A DNA stretch of 64,000 nucleotides from positions 34,849 through 98,848 of the forward strand of contig NZ_RQRS01000024.1 of assembly GCF_004335085.1 (NCBI RefSeq), in the 5' to 3' direction. Positions 9,438 through 19,095 of this stretch are shown here, piece by piece. The notes under the pieces were generated by a model. It saw only the letters and a program-made list of their open reading frames with translations, was not told the origin of the DNA and did no database searches. This DNA is from Pedobacter nototheniae. Lineage in GTDB: Bacteria > Bacteroidota > Bacteroidia > Sphingobacteriales > Sphingobacteriaceae. Both the position numbers and the translations under genes were made by a program. Positions within the stretch are counted from its first letter, which is position 1. Each line of letters starts with the position of its first letter.

Positions 9438-10964
9438 ATGAAAAAGAATATTTTAGCTATTGCAGCCCTATTAACCGCTTCACAACTAATGGTTTCTTGT
9501 CAAAAACAACTGGATGTAAATCCACGCGAACGTATTTTGGAAACAAGTTATTATCAAAACCAACAGCAAGCTTTTACCGGTTTAGTAGCCGTTTACGATC
9601 AGTTGGGTAATCAATCTGGTGGTTATCTAACAAAACTTAATCTATTTAGTTCAGCTTCAGATGATCATTATGCTGGCGCCGATTCTCCATCAGATTTGGG
9701 AGATTTGCAAGCGATGAACAATTACACCGTAAATTCATTATCCGGCGCCCCAAGTTATTTATGGGGTAAAGGCTTTACCGGAATTTATCGGGCAAATGTT
9801 TTGATGAAAAAAATTGAAGGCATTTCTATGGATGCATCTACAAAAGCAAGATATATTGCCGAGGCGAAAGCATTGCGTGCTATATTTTATTTTGATTTAG
9901 TGCGTATTTTTAAAAATGTACCGCTAATATTATCGCCTGTAGAACCTTCTGCCATGTTTGATGTTACGCAAGCAGCCCCTGCAGATGTTTACAAACAAAT
10001 TGAAGTAGATTTAACCGATGCACTAGCCGCACTCCCTGCAACAATTCCTATTGCTGATGCTGGCCGTTTAAATCAAGGTGCAGTACACGCCGTTTTAGGT
10101 AAAGTTTATTTATGGCAAGAAAAATGGGGGCCAGCTGCCGCAGAATTTGCCTTAGTTAATGGTTCAGCGCCTGGTGTAAGTGTTTATGGCTATAAATTAT
10201 TACCAAACTTTGCTGATTTATGGAACTGGAAAAATAAGTTCAATTCCGAATCTATCTTAGAGCTTAGCTACAATACTACATCCAACATGGGCTGGAGTAA
10301 CGTTGGTAGCCGAGAGGGTAATGTGATGGGCATTTTAGTAGGCCCACGTAGTTATGTTCCTGTAATTGCAGCGCAGGCACCTGATTATGTTTCAGGCTGG
10401 AGTGTAATGCCAATTACCAAGGAATTGTTTGACTTAATTCATTACGATCCCCGTAATAAACCAACAGTTGCCAATTTAGATAGTTTAGAAAAGGCTAAAA
10501 TTGTTACTTATAAGCACGCTAATGATAATACCGGATATTTTGTTGAAAAATACGCTGGAAGGGTTTCTACTAAAGCTGCCATTGGGCAGTTGGAGTTAAA
10601 CTTTGGTCAGAATATGTACGAAATACGGTTGGCAGATACTTACTTAATGGAAGCTGAAGCATTATTAAAAAGTGGCGCTGCTGTTGGTGCTGGTACAAGA
10701 GCGTATATTTTCTTTAATGCCGTTAGAGCTCGCGTAGGTTTAAACCCTGTTGAAGTAACAATGGATAACATTATGAAAGAAAGACGCCTAGAGTTGGTTG
10801 CTGAAGGACAAAGATGGTTTGATTTAGTTAGATGGGGACTCGCACCTACTAAACTTGCCTTTAAAGGTTTTAAAGCAAATAAAAATGAAACTTTGCCAAT
10901 TCCACAGGCTGAATTAAATAACACTAAAATACTCCAAAGTAAAGAATGGGGTGGTACAAAATAA
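9438..10964 (+). CDS. susD: SusD/RagB-family glycan-binding lipoprotein
   Basis: A 508-residue surface lipoprotein with a lipobox at residues 18-21 (MVSC), so Cys21 would be lipidated. The N-terminal region has the SusD motif of TPR-like helices with YRANVLMKKIE and AEAKALRAIFYFDLVRIF. The C-terminal SusD/RagB block contains YLMEAEALLK, VRARVGLNPV and the highly conserved ERRLELVAEGQRWFDLVRWG. SusD proteins cap the SusC barrel and bind the glycan. Its spacing of 11 bases after susC implies co-transcription. A terminator-like hairpin follows it. Confidence 0.96.
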   Translation: MKKNILAIAALLTASQLMVSCQKQLDVNPRERILETSYYQNQQQAFTGLVAVYDQLGNQSGGYLTKLNLFSSASDDHYAGADSPSDLGDLQAMNNYTVNSLSGAPSYLWGKGFTGIYRANVLMKKIEGISMDASTKARYIAEAKALRAIFYFDLVRIFKNVPLILSPVEPSAMFDVTQAAPADVYKQIEVDLTDALAALPATIPIADAGRLNQGAVHAVLGKVYLWQEKWGPAAAEFALVNGSAPGVSVYGYKLLPNFADLWNWKNKFNSESILELSYNTTSNMGWSNVGSREGNVMGILVGPRSYVPVIAAQAPDYVSGWSVMPITKELFDLIHYDPRNKPTVANLDSLEKAKIVTYKHANDNTGYFVEKYAGRVSTKAAIGQLELNFGQNMYEIRLADTYLMEAEALLKSGAAVGAGTRAYIFFNAVRARVGLNPVEVTMDNIMKERRLELVAEGQRWFDLVRWGLAPTKLAFKGFKANKNETLPIPQAELNNTKILQSKEWGGTK

Positions 10965-10986
10965 TTTAAATTACGGTTAATTGTTG

Positions 10987-11022
10987 ACAGGGAGAGGCAC
11001 TAAAAAACTCTTCCTGTTTTTT
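10987..11022 (+). terminator. Terminator-like hairpin between susD and the GH30 gene
   Basis: ACAGGGAGAG pairs with CTCTTCCTGT (10 bp with one G-T pair) around an 11-base loop and is followed by a run of T. It sits 23 bases after the susD stop and 38 bases before the GH30 start, so it could cut down read-through into the enzyme genes. Confidence 0.65.
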
Positions 11023-11059
11023 ATAACCTTCTGCTGTCTCCATTTCTTATTTGATTTTT

Positions 11060-12466
11060 ATGATGATAAACAAACTTTTCGTTCTCCCATTAACATGCTT
11101 ATTGGCTACATTATCCTTTTCCAGTCAGGCACAAACTACCCCACAGCTTTGGCTCACAAAAGCTGATAAATCTATTTTATTTGCGAAACAAGATCTTCCA
11201 TTAAAGTTCACTACAGAAAAAAATAATCAGCCTACTATTTTGGTTAATGATGAGGAGATTTTTCAATCCATTGATGGTTTTGGATATTCATTAACAGGTG
11301 GTAGCGCTCAGCACATTATCAATATGTCTGCTGGGGCAAGAGCCGCATTACTTAAAGAATTATTTGCAACCGATGGGAATAACATTGGTGTAAGTTATAT
11401 CCGTTTAAGCATTGGTGCATCAGATTTAAATGAAAAAGTGTTCTCTTATAATGATCTTCCTGAAGGGCAAACAGATTTACAGCAAAGTAAATTTGATTTA
11501 GGTTTAGATAAAAATGATGTGATTCCAGTAATGAAGGAAATTCTGGCAATTAATCCTAAAATTAAAATATTGGGTTCGCCATGGTCTCCTCCTTTATGGA
11601 TGAAAACCACTTACGATGCCCGAGGCGGTATGTTAAAGCCCGAATATTATGATGCCTATGCTAAATACTTTGTGCGCTATGTGCAAGAAATGAAAAAAGA
11701 AGGTATTGTTATAGATGCTGTTACCGTTCAAAATGAACCACTCCATCCTGGAAATAATCCAAGTTTGCTAATGCCAGCACCAGAACAGGCTACATTTGTT
11801 AAAAATAACCTCGGACCTGCATTTGCAAAGGCAGGGATTAAAACTAAAATTATTATTTACGATCATAATGCCGATCGACCGGATTACCCCATTACAATTT
11901 TAAATGATCCACAGGCGGCTAAATATATTGATGGCTCTGCATTTCATTTATATGGTGGTAAAATAGAAGCATTAACGGATGTACATAATGCACACCCCAA
12001 TAAAAACATTTATTTTTCTGAGCAAATGGTTGTTGACCGTCCCGGAAGTACAAATATTAATATTACAGGTCCTGTTAAAAGGTTAATTATTGGTGCAACC
12101 AGAAACTGGAGTCGCAATGTATTGGAATGGAATTTAGCAGCCGATTCTGAAAATAAACCTTTTACAGATAGAGGTGGATGCCCAACTTGCCAAGGCGCAG
12201 TTACCATTGATAAAGATGTAGTGAGTAGAAACCTTGCTTATTACTCTGTTGCGCATGCTTCAAAATTTGTTCGTCCAGGTTCGGTACGTATTTCATCTAC
12301 TGAATTTAACGATTTATCTAACGTTGCTTTTAAAACTCCCGACGGTAAAATGGTGCTTATTGTAGCCAATACCGGCAAAGAAACAGCAAAATTCAATATT
12401 AGTTTTAAAGGCAAAATACTTGCTGCAAATCTGGATAAAGGCGCTGTTGGAACTTATATTTGGTAG
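11060..12466 (+). CDS. Secreted GH30 glycoside hydrolase (glucosylceramidase / beta-1,6-glucanase type)
   Basis: A 468-residue GH30 enzyme: signal peptide (to about 25, ending SSQAQ), a (beta/alpha)8 barrel and a C-terminal beta-sandwich. Family marks include IDGFGYSLTGGSAQHI near the N-terminus, GSPWSPPLWMKT, the acid/base Glu in VQNEPLHPG (about 226) and the nucleophile Glu in YFSEQMV (about 322). Related GH30 proteins in Bacteroidota glycan loci degrade beta-1,6-glucan; glucosylceramidase activity is the other common assignment for the family. The ATG at 11060 is chosen, with a second ATG directly after it. It is the first enzyme gene of the locus, 45 bases before the GH5 gene. Confidence 0.9.
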   Translation: MMINKLFVLPLTCLLATLSFSSQAQTTPQLWLTKADKSILFAKQDLPLKFTTEKNNQPTILVNDEEIFQSIDGFGYSLTGGSAQHIINMSAGARAALLKELFATDGNNIGVSYIRLSIGASDLNEKVFSYNDLPEGQTDLQQSKFDLGLDKNDVIPVMKEILAINPKIKILGSPWSPPLWMKTTYDARGGMLKPEYYDAYAKYFVRYVQEMKKEGIVIDAVTVQNEPLHPGNNPSLLMPAPEQATFVKNNLGPAFAKAGIKTKIIIYDHNADRPDYPITILNDPQAAKYIDGSAFHLYGGKIEALTDVHNAHPNKNIYFSEQMVVDRPGSTNINITGPVKRLIIGATRNWSRNVLEWNLAADSENKPFTDRGGCPTCQGAVTIDKDVVSRNLAYYSVAHASKFVRPGSVRISSTEFNDLSNVAFKTPDGKMVLIVANTGKETAKFNISFKGKILAANLDKGAVGTYIW

Positions 12467-12511
12467 CTATTTATTAATCCCGTTTTATATTTTACGTAAT
12501 CAAAATTTCTT

Positions 12512-14302
12512 ATGTCACAAAAAACAATCAAGATTCGCTCCGTTTTTAGTTTAAATGCTTCAAAATTATTAAGCTTCCTTTTTTTACTTGTTACACTATC
12601 TTTAAACGGCTTCGCTCAAGGTTTTCTAAAAGTTGAAGGCAAAAAAATAATAAATGAAAAAGGTGAAAATGTTCTGCTTCGGGGCATTGGTTTAGGTGGT
12701 TGGATGTTGCAAGAAGGCTATATGCTTAAAATTAATAAAGATGCACAGCAATATAGAATTCGCGAACGTTTGGAAGATTTAATGGGCACCAAGCAAACGC
12801 AAGAATTTTATGATGCATGGTTAAGCAATCATACCCGTAAAATAGATATAGACTCTTTAAAAGCATGGGGCTTTAATTCCGTTCGCTTACCAATACATTA
12901 TAATTTGTACACCTTGCCTGTTGATAAAGAGCCTGTTGCGGGGCAAAACACGTGGTTGGAAAAAGGATTTGCTTTAACAGATAGTTTGCTTTCTTGGTGT
13001 AAGGCCAACAATATGTACTTAATTTTAGATTTACATGCGGCACCTGGTGGGCAAGGGAGCGATTTAAATATTGCAGATAGAGATCCTTCAAAGCCATCCC
13101 TTTGGGATAGTGAAGCCAACCAGCAAAAAACCATTGCACTTTGGGTAAAACTAGCCGAGCGCTATAAAAATGAGCCTTACATTGGTGCTTATGATATTTT
13201 AAATGAACCAAATTGGGGCTTCCAGAATTTAGAAGAAGATAAAAACGGGACTAAAGAAAAATTAAATGCTCCTTTAAAAAAACTGATGGTTGATATTACT
13301 GAAGCCATTCGTAAAGTAGATCAGAAACACATTATCATTATTGAGGGCAATGGATGGGGTAATAATTACAATGGTATTTTTCCGGTTTGGGATAAAAATA
13401 TGGTTTTGAGTTATCATAAATACTGGAATTATAATGATGAGGCTTCCATTGCGCATATAATAAAAGCTAGAGATGAACAAAATGTTCCGGTATGGTTGGG
13501 CGAAACTGGAGAAAATTCTAATGTTTGGTTCACCGATGCTATTCAGCTTTTAGAAAAAAATAATATAGGCTGGTCATGGTGGCCCCTAAAAAAGATTGGG
13601 TTCAATAATCCAATGGAAATAAAATCTAATCCAAATTACGATAGTGTGGTTAGGTATATGAATGAAGGTGGCAATAAACCAAAAGAAAGCAATGTTTACA
13701 GCGGCTTAATGGAATTGGCTACCTATGTGAAATTAGAAAATACAATTATCCATAAAGATGTGATTGATGCCATGATCCGTCAGCCATTTTCTACCGAAAC
13801 CAAGCCTTTTAAAGCTAATTTGATAAAAAATAATACAATAATTAACGCTGTAGATTACGATTTAGGAAGAAATGGTTATGCTTATTTCGATACCGATACC
13901 GCCGATTATCATGTATCTACAGGGAAAAGAGGTGCAGGCAACCGTGGTCGCATTTATCGTAATGATGGTGTTGATATTTTAAAGGATTCTACAAAGTATG
14001 AAAAGTATTATGTAACCAATATTGAAAAAGGAGAGTGGTTGCAATACACCGTTTCAGTAGAGAAGAAAGGAAATTATAACTTAAAATTAAATACGGCTTC
14101 CAGTCAAAATGAAGGGAAAATATCAATAGCCGTAAATGGTAAAATTGTAGCAAGCGACATTAGTATCCCAAATACAGGAAATAGCAAAACCTTTATACCC
14201 TTCGAAATTAAAAATATTCCATTAAATGCCGGTAAGCAAAGCATAAGAGTGATAACAGATACAGGTGGTTATAATTTTAGCTATATTCAGTTTTTAAAAT
14301 AA
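12512..14302 (+). CDS. Secreted GH5 glycanase with C-terminal CBM6-like module
   Basis: A 596-residue two-domain enzyme. After a signal peptide (about 1-36, ending LNGFAQ) comes a GH5 barrel (about 40-385) with RGIGLGGWMLQEGY, RLPIHYNLY, the acid/base Glu in DILNEPNW (about 231) and the nucleophile Glu in VWLGETGEN (about 331). From about 425 to the end a beta-sandwich module with NAVDYDLGRNGYAY, GEWLQYTVSV and YNFSYIQFLK looks like CBM6, which often binds beta-glucan or xylan. It probably cleaves a beta-glucan outside or in the periplasm together with the GH30 enzyme. The GH5 subfamily cannot be set from sequence alone. Confidence 0.88.
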   Translation: MSQKTIKIRSVFSLNASKLLSFLFLLVTLSLNGFAQGFLKVEGKKIINEKGENVLLRGIGLGGWMLQEGYMLKINKDAQQYRIRERLEDLMGTKQTQEFYDAWLSNHTRKIDIDSLKAWGFNSVRLPIHYNLYTLPVDKEPVAGQNTWLEKGFALTDSLLSWCKANNMYLILDLHAAPGGQGSDLNIADRDPSKPSLWDSEANQQKTIALWVKLAERYKNEPYIGAYDILNEPNWGFQNLEEDKNGTKEKLNAPLKKLMVDITEAIRKVDQKHIIIIEGNGWGNNYNGIFPVWDKNMVLSYHKYWNYNDEASIAHIIKARDEQNVPVWLGETGENSNVWFTDAIQLLEKNNIGWSWWPLKKIGFNNPMEIKSNPNYDSVVRYMNEGGNKPKESNVYSGLMELATYVKLENTIIHKDVIDAMIRQPFSTETKPFKANLIKNNTIINAVDYDLGRNGYAYFDTDTADYHVSTGKRGAGNRGRIYRNDGVDILKDSTKYEKYYVTNIEKGEWLQYTVSVEKKGNYNLKLNTASSQNEGKISIAVNGKIVASDISIPNTGNSKTFIPFEIKNIPLNAGKQSIRVITDTGGYNFSYIQFLK

Positions 14303-14313
14303 CAAAACATCCC

Positions 14314-15507
14314 TTGAAAGGCTTTAAGCGCATCCTCATTATCTTTGCTACCATTGTTGTGGCCGTTATTATTTTATCGAGATGTATGAGCGTAGCCGAT
14401 AAATTGCCAAAAGATATTCGGGGAGAAAATTATACCGGAGCCGCAACGTGCATAAAATGCCATGCGGCTCTTTCTCAATCTTATGCGCACAGTCCGCACG
14501 GTTTAACCTCTAAACCAATCGTTAATAAAGATTTATTAAAAGTTTTTGCACCAGATTCTAACTCCTTTTCTTATAACGACCATATGCGTGTTGTAGTGGA
14601 AAAAAGAAAAGATGGAATATATCAGGTTGCTTATGAAAATGGAAAGAAAACCCATGCAGAGCGTTTTGATATTCAATTTGGATCAGGAGAAAAAGCCTTT
14701 ACTTATGGCTACTGGAAAGACAAGAAGCTATTTGAATTGCCGCTGTCTTATTTTTCATCTATAAATAACTGGGCAAATAGTCCTGGTTTTCCAATGGATA
14801 AAATTTATTATAGTCGTGGCATAACTAGTCGTTGTTTGGAGTGTCACGGCAGTTACGTAGAAAAAAAGATTACCCAAAAAACCTCTTTGGTTTTGGATGA
14901 AGAAATGGAAAAGGGATCCTTAATTTATGGGATAGATTGCGAGCGCTGTCATGGGCCAGGCAAGCAACATGTTGTTTTTCACATGGAAAATCCTGAAGAA
15001 AAGAAAGCTAAATTTATAACCATTTATAAAACATTAAGCCGCAAGCAAAAAATGGACGCCTGTGGCGTATGCCATTCTGGAAATAATGTTTTACCCCAGC
15101 AATCGGTTTTTGGTTTCCAGCCCGGCGATGATCTCGATGCTTATTATTTTCAGGATTTTGTTTCCTTTGGAGGAGCTAATCCAGATGTGCACGGCAACCA
15201 AACCGCCATGTTAATGGGCAGTATGTGCTATCGGAAAAGTGAAACCATGACTTGCCAATCTTGCCATAATACGCACGAAAGTGTTAAAGGGAATATGCAA
15301 CTTTATAGTCAACGTTGCATAAGCTGCCACCAAACAACCCAACATAGTGCAATTACCTTAGCTAAAGGGGTTTTAAAAGATAATTGTATTGACTGCCACA
15401 TGCCAAAGCAACCCTCAAAGTTAATAAGTTTCCAAAAGGCCGGTCAGGATCAAGTAAGTCCTTATCTTTTGCGTTCGCATCATATCGGTATTTATCCTGC
15501 TAAGTAA
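14314..15507 (+). CDS. Seven-haem c-type cytochrome
   Basis: A 397-residue protein with one N-terminal membrane anchor or signal (about 7-24) and seven CxxCH haem-attachment motifs, starting at Cys residues 46, 174, 209, 250, 314, 335 and 358. Spacing and the CIDCHMPK end resemble the cytochrome c554-like multihaem family. It should carry seven covalent haems in the periplasm and act in electron transfer; donor and acceptor are unknown. The start is a TTG at 14314, 11 bases after the GH5 stop, because no ATG or GTG precedes the membrane segment. That spacing suggests co-transcription with the glycan locus, which is unusual company for such a protein. Confidence 0.9.
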   Translation: MKGFKRILIIFATIVVAVIILSRCMSVADKLPKDIRGENYTGAATCIKCHAALSQSYAHSPHGLTSKPIVNKDLLKVFAPDSNSFSYNDHMRVVVEKRKDGIYQVAYENGKKTHAERFDIQFGSGEKAFTYGYWKDKKLFELPLSYFSSINNWANSPGFPMDKIYYSRGITSRCLECHGSYVEKKITQKTSLVLDEEMEKGSLIYGIDCERCHGPGKQHVVFHMENPEEKKAKFITIYKTLSRKQKMDACGVCHSGNNVLPQQSVFGFQPGDDLDAYYFQDFVSFGGANPDVHGNQTAMLMGSMCYRKSETMTCQSCHNTHESVKGNMQLYSQRCISCHQTTQHSAITLAKGVLKDNCIDCHMPKQPSKLISFQKAGQDQVSPYLLRSHHIGIYPAK

Positions 15508-15589
15508 ATTTTACATAATTTGTTAGGTTAAAAGGCGCTATTTAACATTCAATGTCTTGCATTTATGTTTTTTAAGAAGTTGTAATTCG

Positions 15590-15597
15590 TACATTTG
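15590..15597 (+). promoter_or_regulatory. -7 box (TACATTTG)
   Basis: TACATTTG fits TAnnTTTG and ends 30 bases before the TonB receptor ATG at 15628. It overlaps an in-frame TTG at 15595, which makes that upstream start unlikely. No clear -33 TTG at the usual distance. Confidence 0.5.
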
Positions 15598-15627
15598 GCA
15601 TCAATCTCAATAAGATTCTCGTTAGAT

Positions 15628-17955
15628 ATGCCCTTAAAATTTTACTTACCCTTTTTCTTGCTTTTCCTTTTAGGTAGTTCTTCAATTGCACAAAATAAGT
15701 TTACTTTAAGTGGTACCATTCGCGATGCCAGTACTGGAGAAACCTTAATTGGTGCAACAATTAAATTAGCGGGAAACACTACAGCAGGCACACAAACTAA
15801 TGGTTATGGCTATTATGCTTTATCGCAACCAGCTGGTACTTATACGGTAACTATCAGTTATACAGGCTATAATTCCATTACTAAAAGCATTAATTTAGAC
15901 AAGGATATTAAGCTAAATGAGGAGTTAAAAAGTGCAAATGAACTAGGAGAAGTAGTGGTAAGTGCCAGCAATCGCAAAAATGAAAATGTGAAAAGCGCAC
16001 AAATGGGGTTAGAAAGAGTAGATATGAAATCGCTTAATTCTATTCCAGTTTTATTGGGCGAAAAAGATGTTTTAAAAACAATTCAGCTATTACCAGGTGT
16101 AAAATCTGGTGGAGAGGGCAATACCGGTTTTTATGTTAGAGGTGGTGCCGCAGATCAGAATTTAATTATGCTTGATGAGGCGGTTGTATATAATTCATCG
16201 CATTTACTTGGTTTCTTCTCTACCTTTAATGCCGATGCAATTAAAGATGTAAGCCTATATAAAGGTGGTATGCCAGCGCAATATGGTGGTCGTTTATCTT
16301 CTGTTTTAGATGTTAAAATGGACGACGGAAATAATAAGGAATTTAAATTTCAGGGTGGCATTGGCTTAATCGCCTCACGATTAAAGGCCGAGGGACCAAT
16401 TGTAAAGGATAGAGGTTCTTTTATGGTTAGCTTTCGCAGAACTTATATTGATTTGTTTCTAAAAGCCTCCCCAGATTCATCCATAAATGGAAGCACTTTA
16501 AATTTTTATGATATTAATGCGAAAGCCAATTATAAAATAAACGATAAAAACACTATTTACATTTCTGGGTATTTCGGGAAGGATAATATTGGGGTGAAAG
16601 ATCTTTTTGAAAATAATTGGGGCAATGTAACCACTACCATTCGCTTAAATCACATTTTTAATGCAAGGTTATTTTCAAATACCTCTTTAATTTACAATAA
16701 CTATAATTATACGGTTCGCTTGCTTAATGATGCAACCAATTTTAAGGCAACTTCTTTAGTAAGGGATTTTAACTTTAAAGAGGATTTTCAATATTTTAGT
16801 AATAAACACACGCTTCGATTTGGTTTAAATTCTACCCAACATCGTATTTCTCCAATAGATATTACCTCCACCTCGCAAGAATCGCAAGTAAATTCATTAA
16901 CACAAGAAAAACGTTATGGTCTCGAATCTGCTATTTACATTTCTGATGAGTGGGCAGTGAACGATAAATTAAATTTTCTGTACGGAGTACGTTTGTCTGC
17001 ATTTTCTTTAATGGGGCCGGTTAATTTTGGTAAATACGATGAGAATGGGAATATCAGTAAGATAGATCATGTAGAAAGTGGCAAGTTTTATAAAAACTAT
17101 CTTAATTTAGAACCTCGCTTTTCGGTAAGCTATTTATTTAATGAGCAAAATTCTATTAAAGCTTCATACAATCGAAACACACAAAACATTCACATTTTAA
17201 CTAATGCTACATCAAGTTCGCCAACAGATCAATATGTGTTAAGCAGCAATAATATTAAACCTGAAATTGCCGATCAGATTGCTTTAGGTTATTTTAAAAA
17301 CCTGGAGGAAAATAATTATGAACTTTCAGGCGAAATCTATTATAAATGGATGCAGAATCAAATAGATTATAAAAATGCAGCACAGTTAATTGCCAATTCT
17401 AATGTGGAGTCAGAATTGCTTTATGGCACTGGAAGAGCTTACGGAATGGAACTATTTTTCAAAAAGAAATTTGGAAAGTTAAATGGTTGGGTTGGTTATA
17501 CACTTTCTCGTACCGAAAGAAAATTTGCAGAATTAAATAACGGAAATTATTTTCCAGCTCGTCAGGATAGAACCCACGATATATCTGTTGTAGGGATTTA
17601 TAATTTGAATAAACGCTGGACATTCTCTTCGAGTTTTATTTACAGTACAGGTAATGCCGTTACTTTTCCGGCAGGCAAATACAGCGTAGGCAACCAAACT
17701 ATGTACTATTATACCCAAAGAAATGCAGGAAGAATGCCATACAATATGCGTCTTGATTTAAGCGCTACACTAGAAGGCAAGCATACAGGACGCTATCAAT
17801 CTAGCTGGAATTTTGGAATTTATAATGCTCTTGGACGCAAAAATCCATACTCAATTGAGTTTATTAACGATCCAAAAGATTCAACAAAAACAGTAGCCGA
17901 ACAAACTTCGCTCTTTGGAATGATTCCATCTGTAACCTGGAACTTTAAATTTTAG
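15628..17955 (+). CDS. TonB-dependent receptor with regulatory-like N-terminal domain
   Basis: A 775-residue outer-membrane receptor. Signal peptide (about 1-22, ending SSIAQ), a carboxypeptidase-regulatory-like sandwich (about 25-110), a plug domain (about 115-235, with GGEGNTGFYVRGG and YKGGMPAQYGGRLSSVLDVK) and a barrel that ends in the aromatic PSVTWNFKF. The plug wording and the DUF4249 gene 4 bases downstream place it in a common Bacteroidota receptor/lipoprotein pair distinct from SusC/SusD. The cargo is not known. It has its own -7 box, so it need not belong to the glycan locus upstream. Confidence 0.92.
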   Translation: MPLKFYLPFFLLFLLGSSSIAQNKFTLSGTIRDASTGETLIGATIKLAGNTTAGTQTNGYGYYALSQPAGTYTVTISYTGYNSITKSINLDKDIKLNEELKSANELGEVVVSASNRKNENVKSAQMGLERVDMKSLNSIPVLLGEKDVLKTIQLLPGVKSGGEGNTGFYVRGGAADQNLIMLDEAVVYNSSHLLGFFSTFNADAIKDVSLYKGGMPAQYGGRLSSVLDVKMDDGNNKEFKFQGGIGLIASRLKAEGPIVKDRGSFMVSFRRTYIDLFLKASPDSSINGSTLNFYDINAKANYKINDKNTIYISGYFGKDNIGVKDLFENNWGNVTTTIRLNHIFNARLFSNTSLIYNNYNYTVRLLNDATNFKATSLVRDFNFKEDFQYFSNKHTLRFGLNSTQHRISPIDITSTSQESQVNSLTQEKRYGLESAIYISDEWAVNDKLNFLYGVRLSAFSLMGPVNFGKYDENGNISKIDHVESGKFYKNYLNLEPRFSVSYLFNEQNSIKASYNRNTQNIHILTNATSSSPTDQYVLSSNNIKPEIADQIALGYFKNLEENNYELSGEIYYKWMQNQIDYKNAAQLIANSNVESELLYGTGRAYGMELFFKKKFGKLNGWVGYTLSRTERKFAELNNGNYFPARQDRTHDISVVGIYNLNKRWTFSSSFIYSTGNAVTFPAGKYSVGNQTMYYYTQRNAGRMPYNMRLDLSATLEGKHTGRYQSSWNFGIYNALGRKNPYSIEFINDPKDSTKTVAEQTSLFGMIPSVTWNFKF

Positions 17956-17959
17956 CAAC

Positions 17960-18760
17960 ATGAAAACATTAACTCTATATTTTGCCATCCTTTGTTTGTG
18001 TTTAACTTCGTGCAAGAAAATTATTAGTATTAACACTGATAATGCTGAAGCACAAATGGTTATTGAAGCGAATATCAGCGATAAATTGGCAGATCAGCAA
18101 ATAAGAATTACTAAATCTGTAGGCTATAGCGATCAAAGTATTTATCCTAAAGTAAGTGGAGCAACCGTAACGGTAACCGATAGCAAGGGTGTCAACTATG
18201 TTTTTGTAGAAAAAGAACCGGGTTTATACATCAATAGAATGAGGGGGATTCCTGGTTTAACGTATAGCTTAAAGGTAAATGCCGAAAGTAAAAGTTATAC
18301 AGCTAGCTCTACAATGCCACAAACCGTTAAATTAGATTCTGTTGGCGTTATTAGCAATAGCTTTTTTGGTAAAGAACGTAAAACTGCTGCGGCTTATCTT
18401 GTCGACCCTGTAATGGATGCAAATTATTACCACTTCTATTTATATGTAAATGGCGTGCTTTCTAATCGTGTTTATGTAAATGATGATCGCTTAACCAATG
18501 GAAATAAACTTCGTTTGCAATTGTATTATGAAGAAAGTGATGATAATGATGATGGACTTAAAACTGGAGATAAAGTGAGTGTAGAAATGGAATGTATTGA
18601 TGTTAATATTTTTAAATATTGGTATGCTTTGAGTCAACAATCTGGTAGAGGACCAAATCAGGGAACAACTCCGTCAAATCCTACTTCGAACATTTCAAAT
18701 AATGCTTTGGGCTATTTTTCTGCTCATACTTATCAGAAAATTAGTATCACTGTACCTTAA
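17960..18760 (+). CDS. DUF4249-family lipoprotein, partner of the TonB receptor
   Basis: A 266-residue lipoprotein with a lipobox LTSC, so Cys18 should be lipidated. The body has the DUF4249 pattern: MVIEANISDKLADQQIRITK, then SGATVTVTDSKG and a beta-sandwich, with a C-terminal part containing DANYYHFYLYVNG and ALGYFSAHTYQKISITV. These proteins nearly always follow TonB receptors in Bacteroidota and probably act with them at the outer membrane, but no biochemical role is established. Four bases separate it from the receptor gene, so the two are co-transcribed. Confidence 0.9.
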   Translation: MKTLTLYFAILCLCLTSCKKIISINTDNAEAQMVIEANISDKLADQQIRITKSVGYSDQSIYPKVSGATVTVTDSKGVNYVFVEKEPGLYINRMRGIPGLTYSLKVNAESKSYTASSTMPQTVKLDSVGVISNSFFGKERKTAAAYLVDPVMDANYYHFYLYVNGVLSNRVYVNDDRLTNGNKLRLQLYYEESDDNDDGLKTGDKVSVEMECIDVNIFKYWYALSQQSGRGPNQGTTPSNPTSNISNNALGYFSAHTYQKISITVP

Positions 18761-18846
18761 TTAGTTTGAGGGTTAAAATCGTTTGTTTATTAACCATGAG
18801 TTTATTTCTGGTAATTTATTAAATAATTCTTCTTTTCCGCTGTCCC

Positions 18847-19094
18847 GTCTGGCAAGACAAATCTTTATTCCGCCGCCGCGGTGGCTTTATTCTTTTTGAC
18901 AACAAAAAGAACCAAAAATTGTCGGCTTGCAATTTTTCTGTTTAAGGCAGTGGGTAGGCTTGGATTGTGCTTCCCGAATAATTGACCATGCCGATTGGAA
19001 GCTTAACGAAGAAACAGTAGTTTGGACTTGTTAGTATTTTAAGCGATCGCTAAACTAACTTTCAATTATTTACCATCTTTTCCGATTACGCCCA
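18847..19094 (+). repeat. Repeat module A, copy 1
   Basis: Begins with GTCTGGCAAGAC. It carries a hairpin with 9-bp arms TTCTTTTTG (18890-18898) and CAAAAAGAA (18903-18911) around loop ACAA, a second with arms AAAAATTG and CAATTTTT around loop TCGGCTTG, then ACCATGCCGATT, the 8-base palindrome GCGATCGC (19043-19050) and a GATTACGCC end. Confidence 0.85.
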
Positions 19095-19095
19095 G

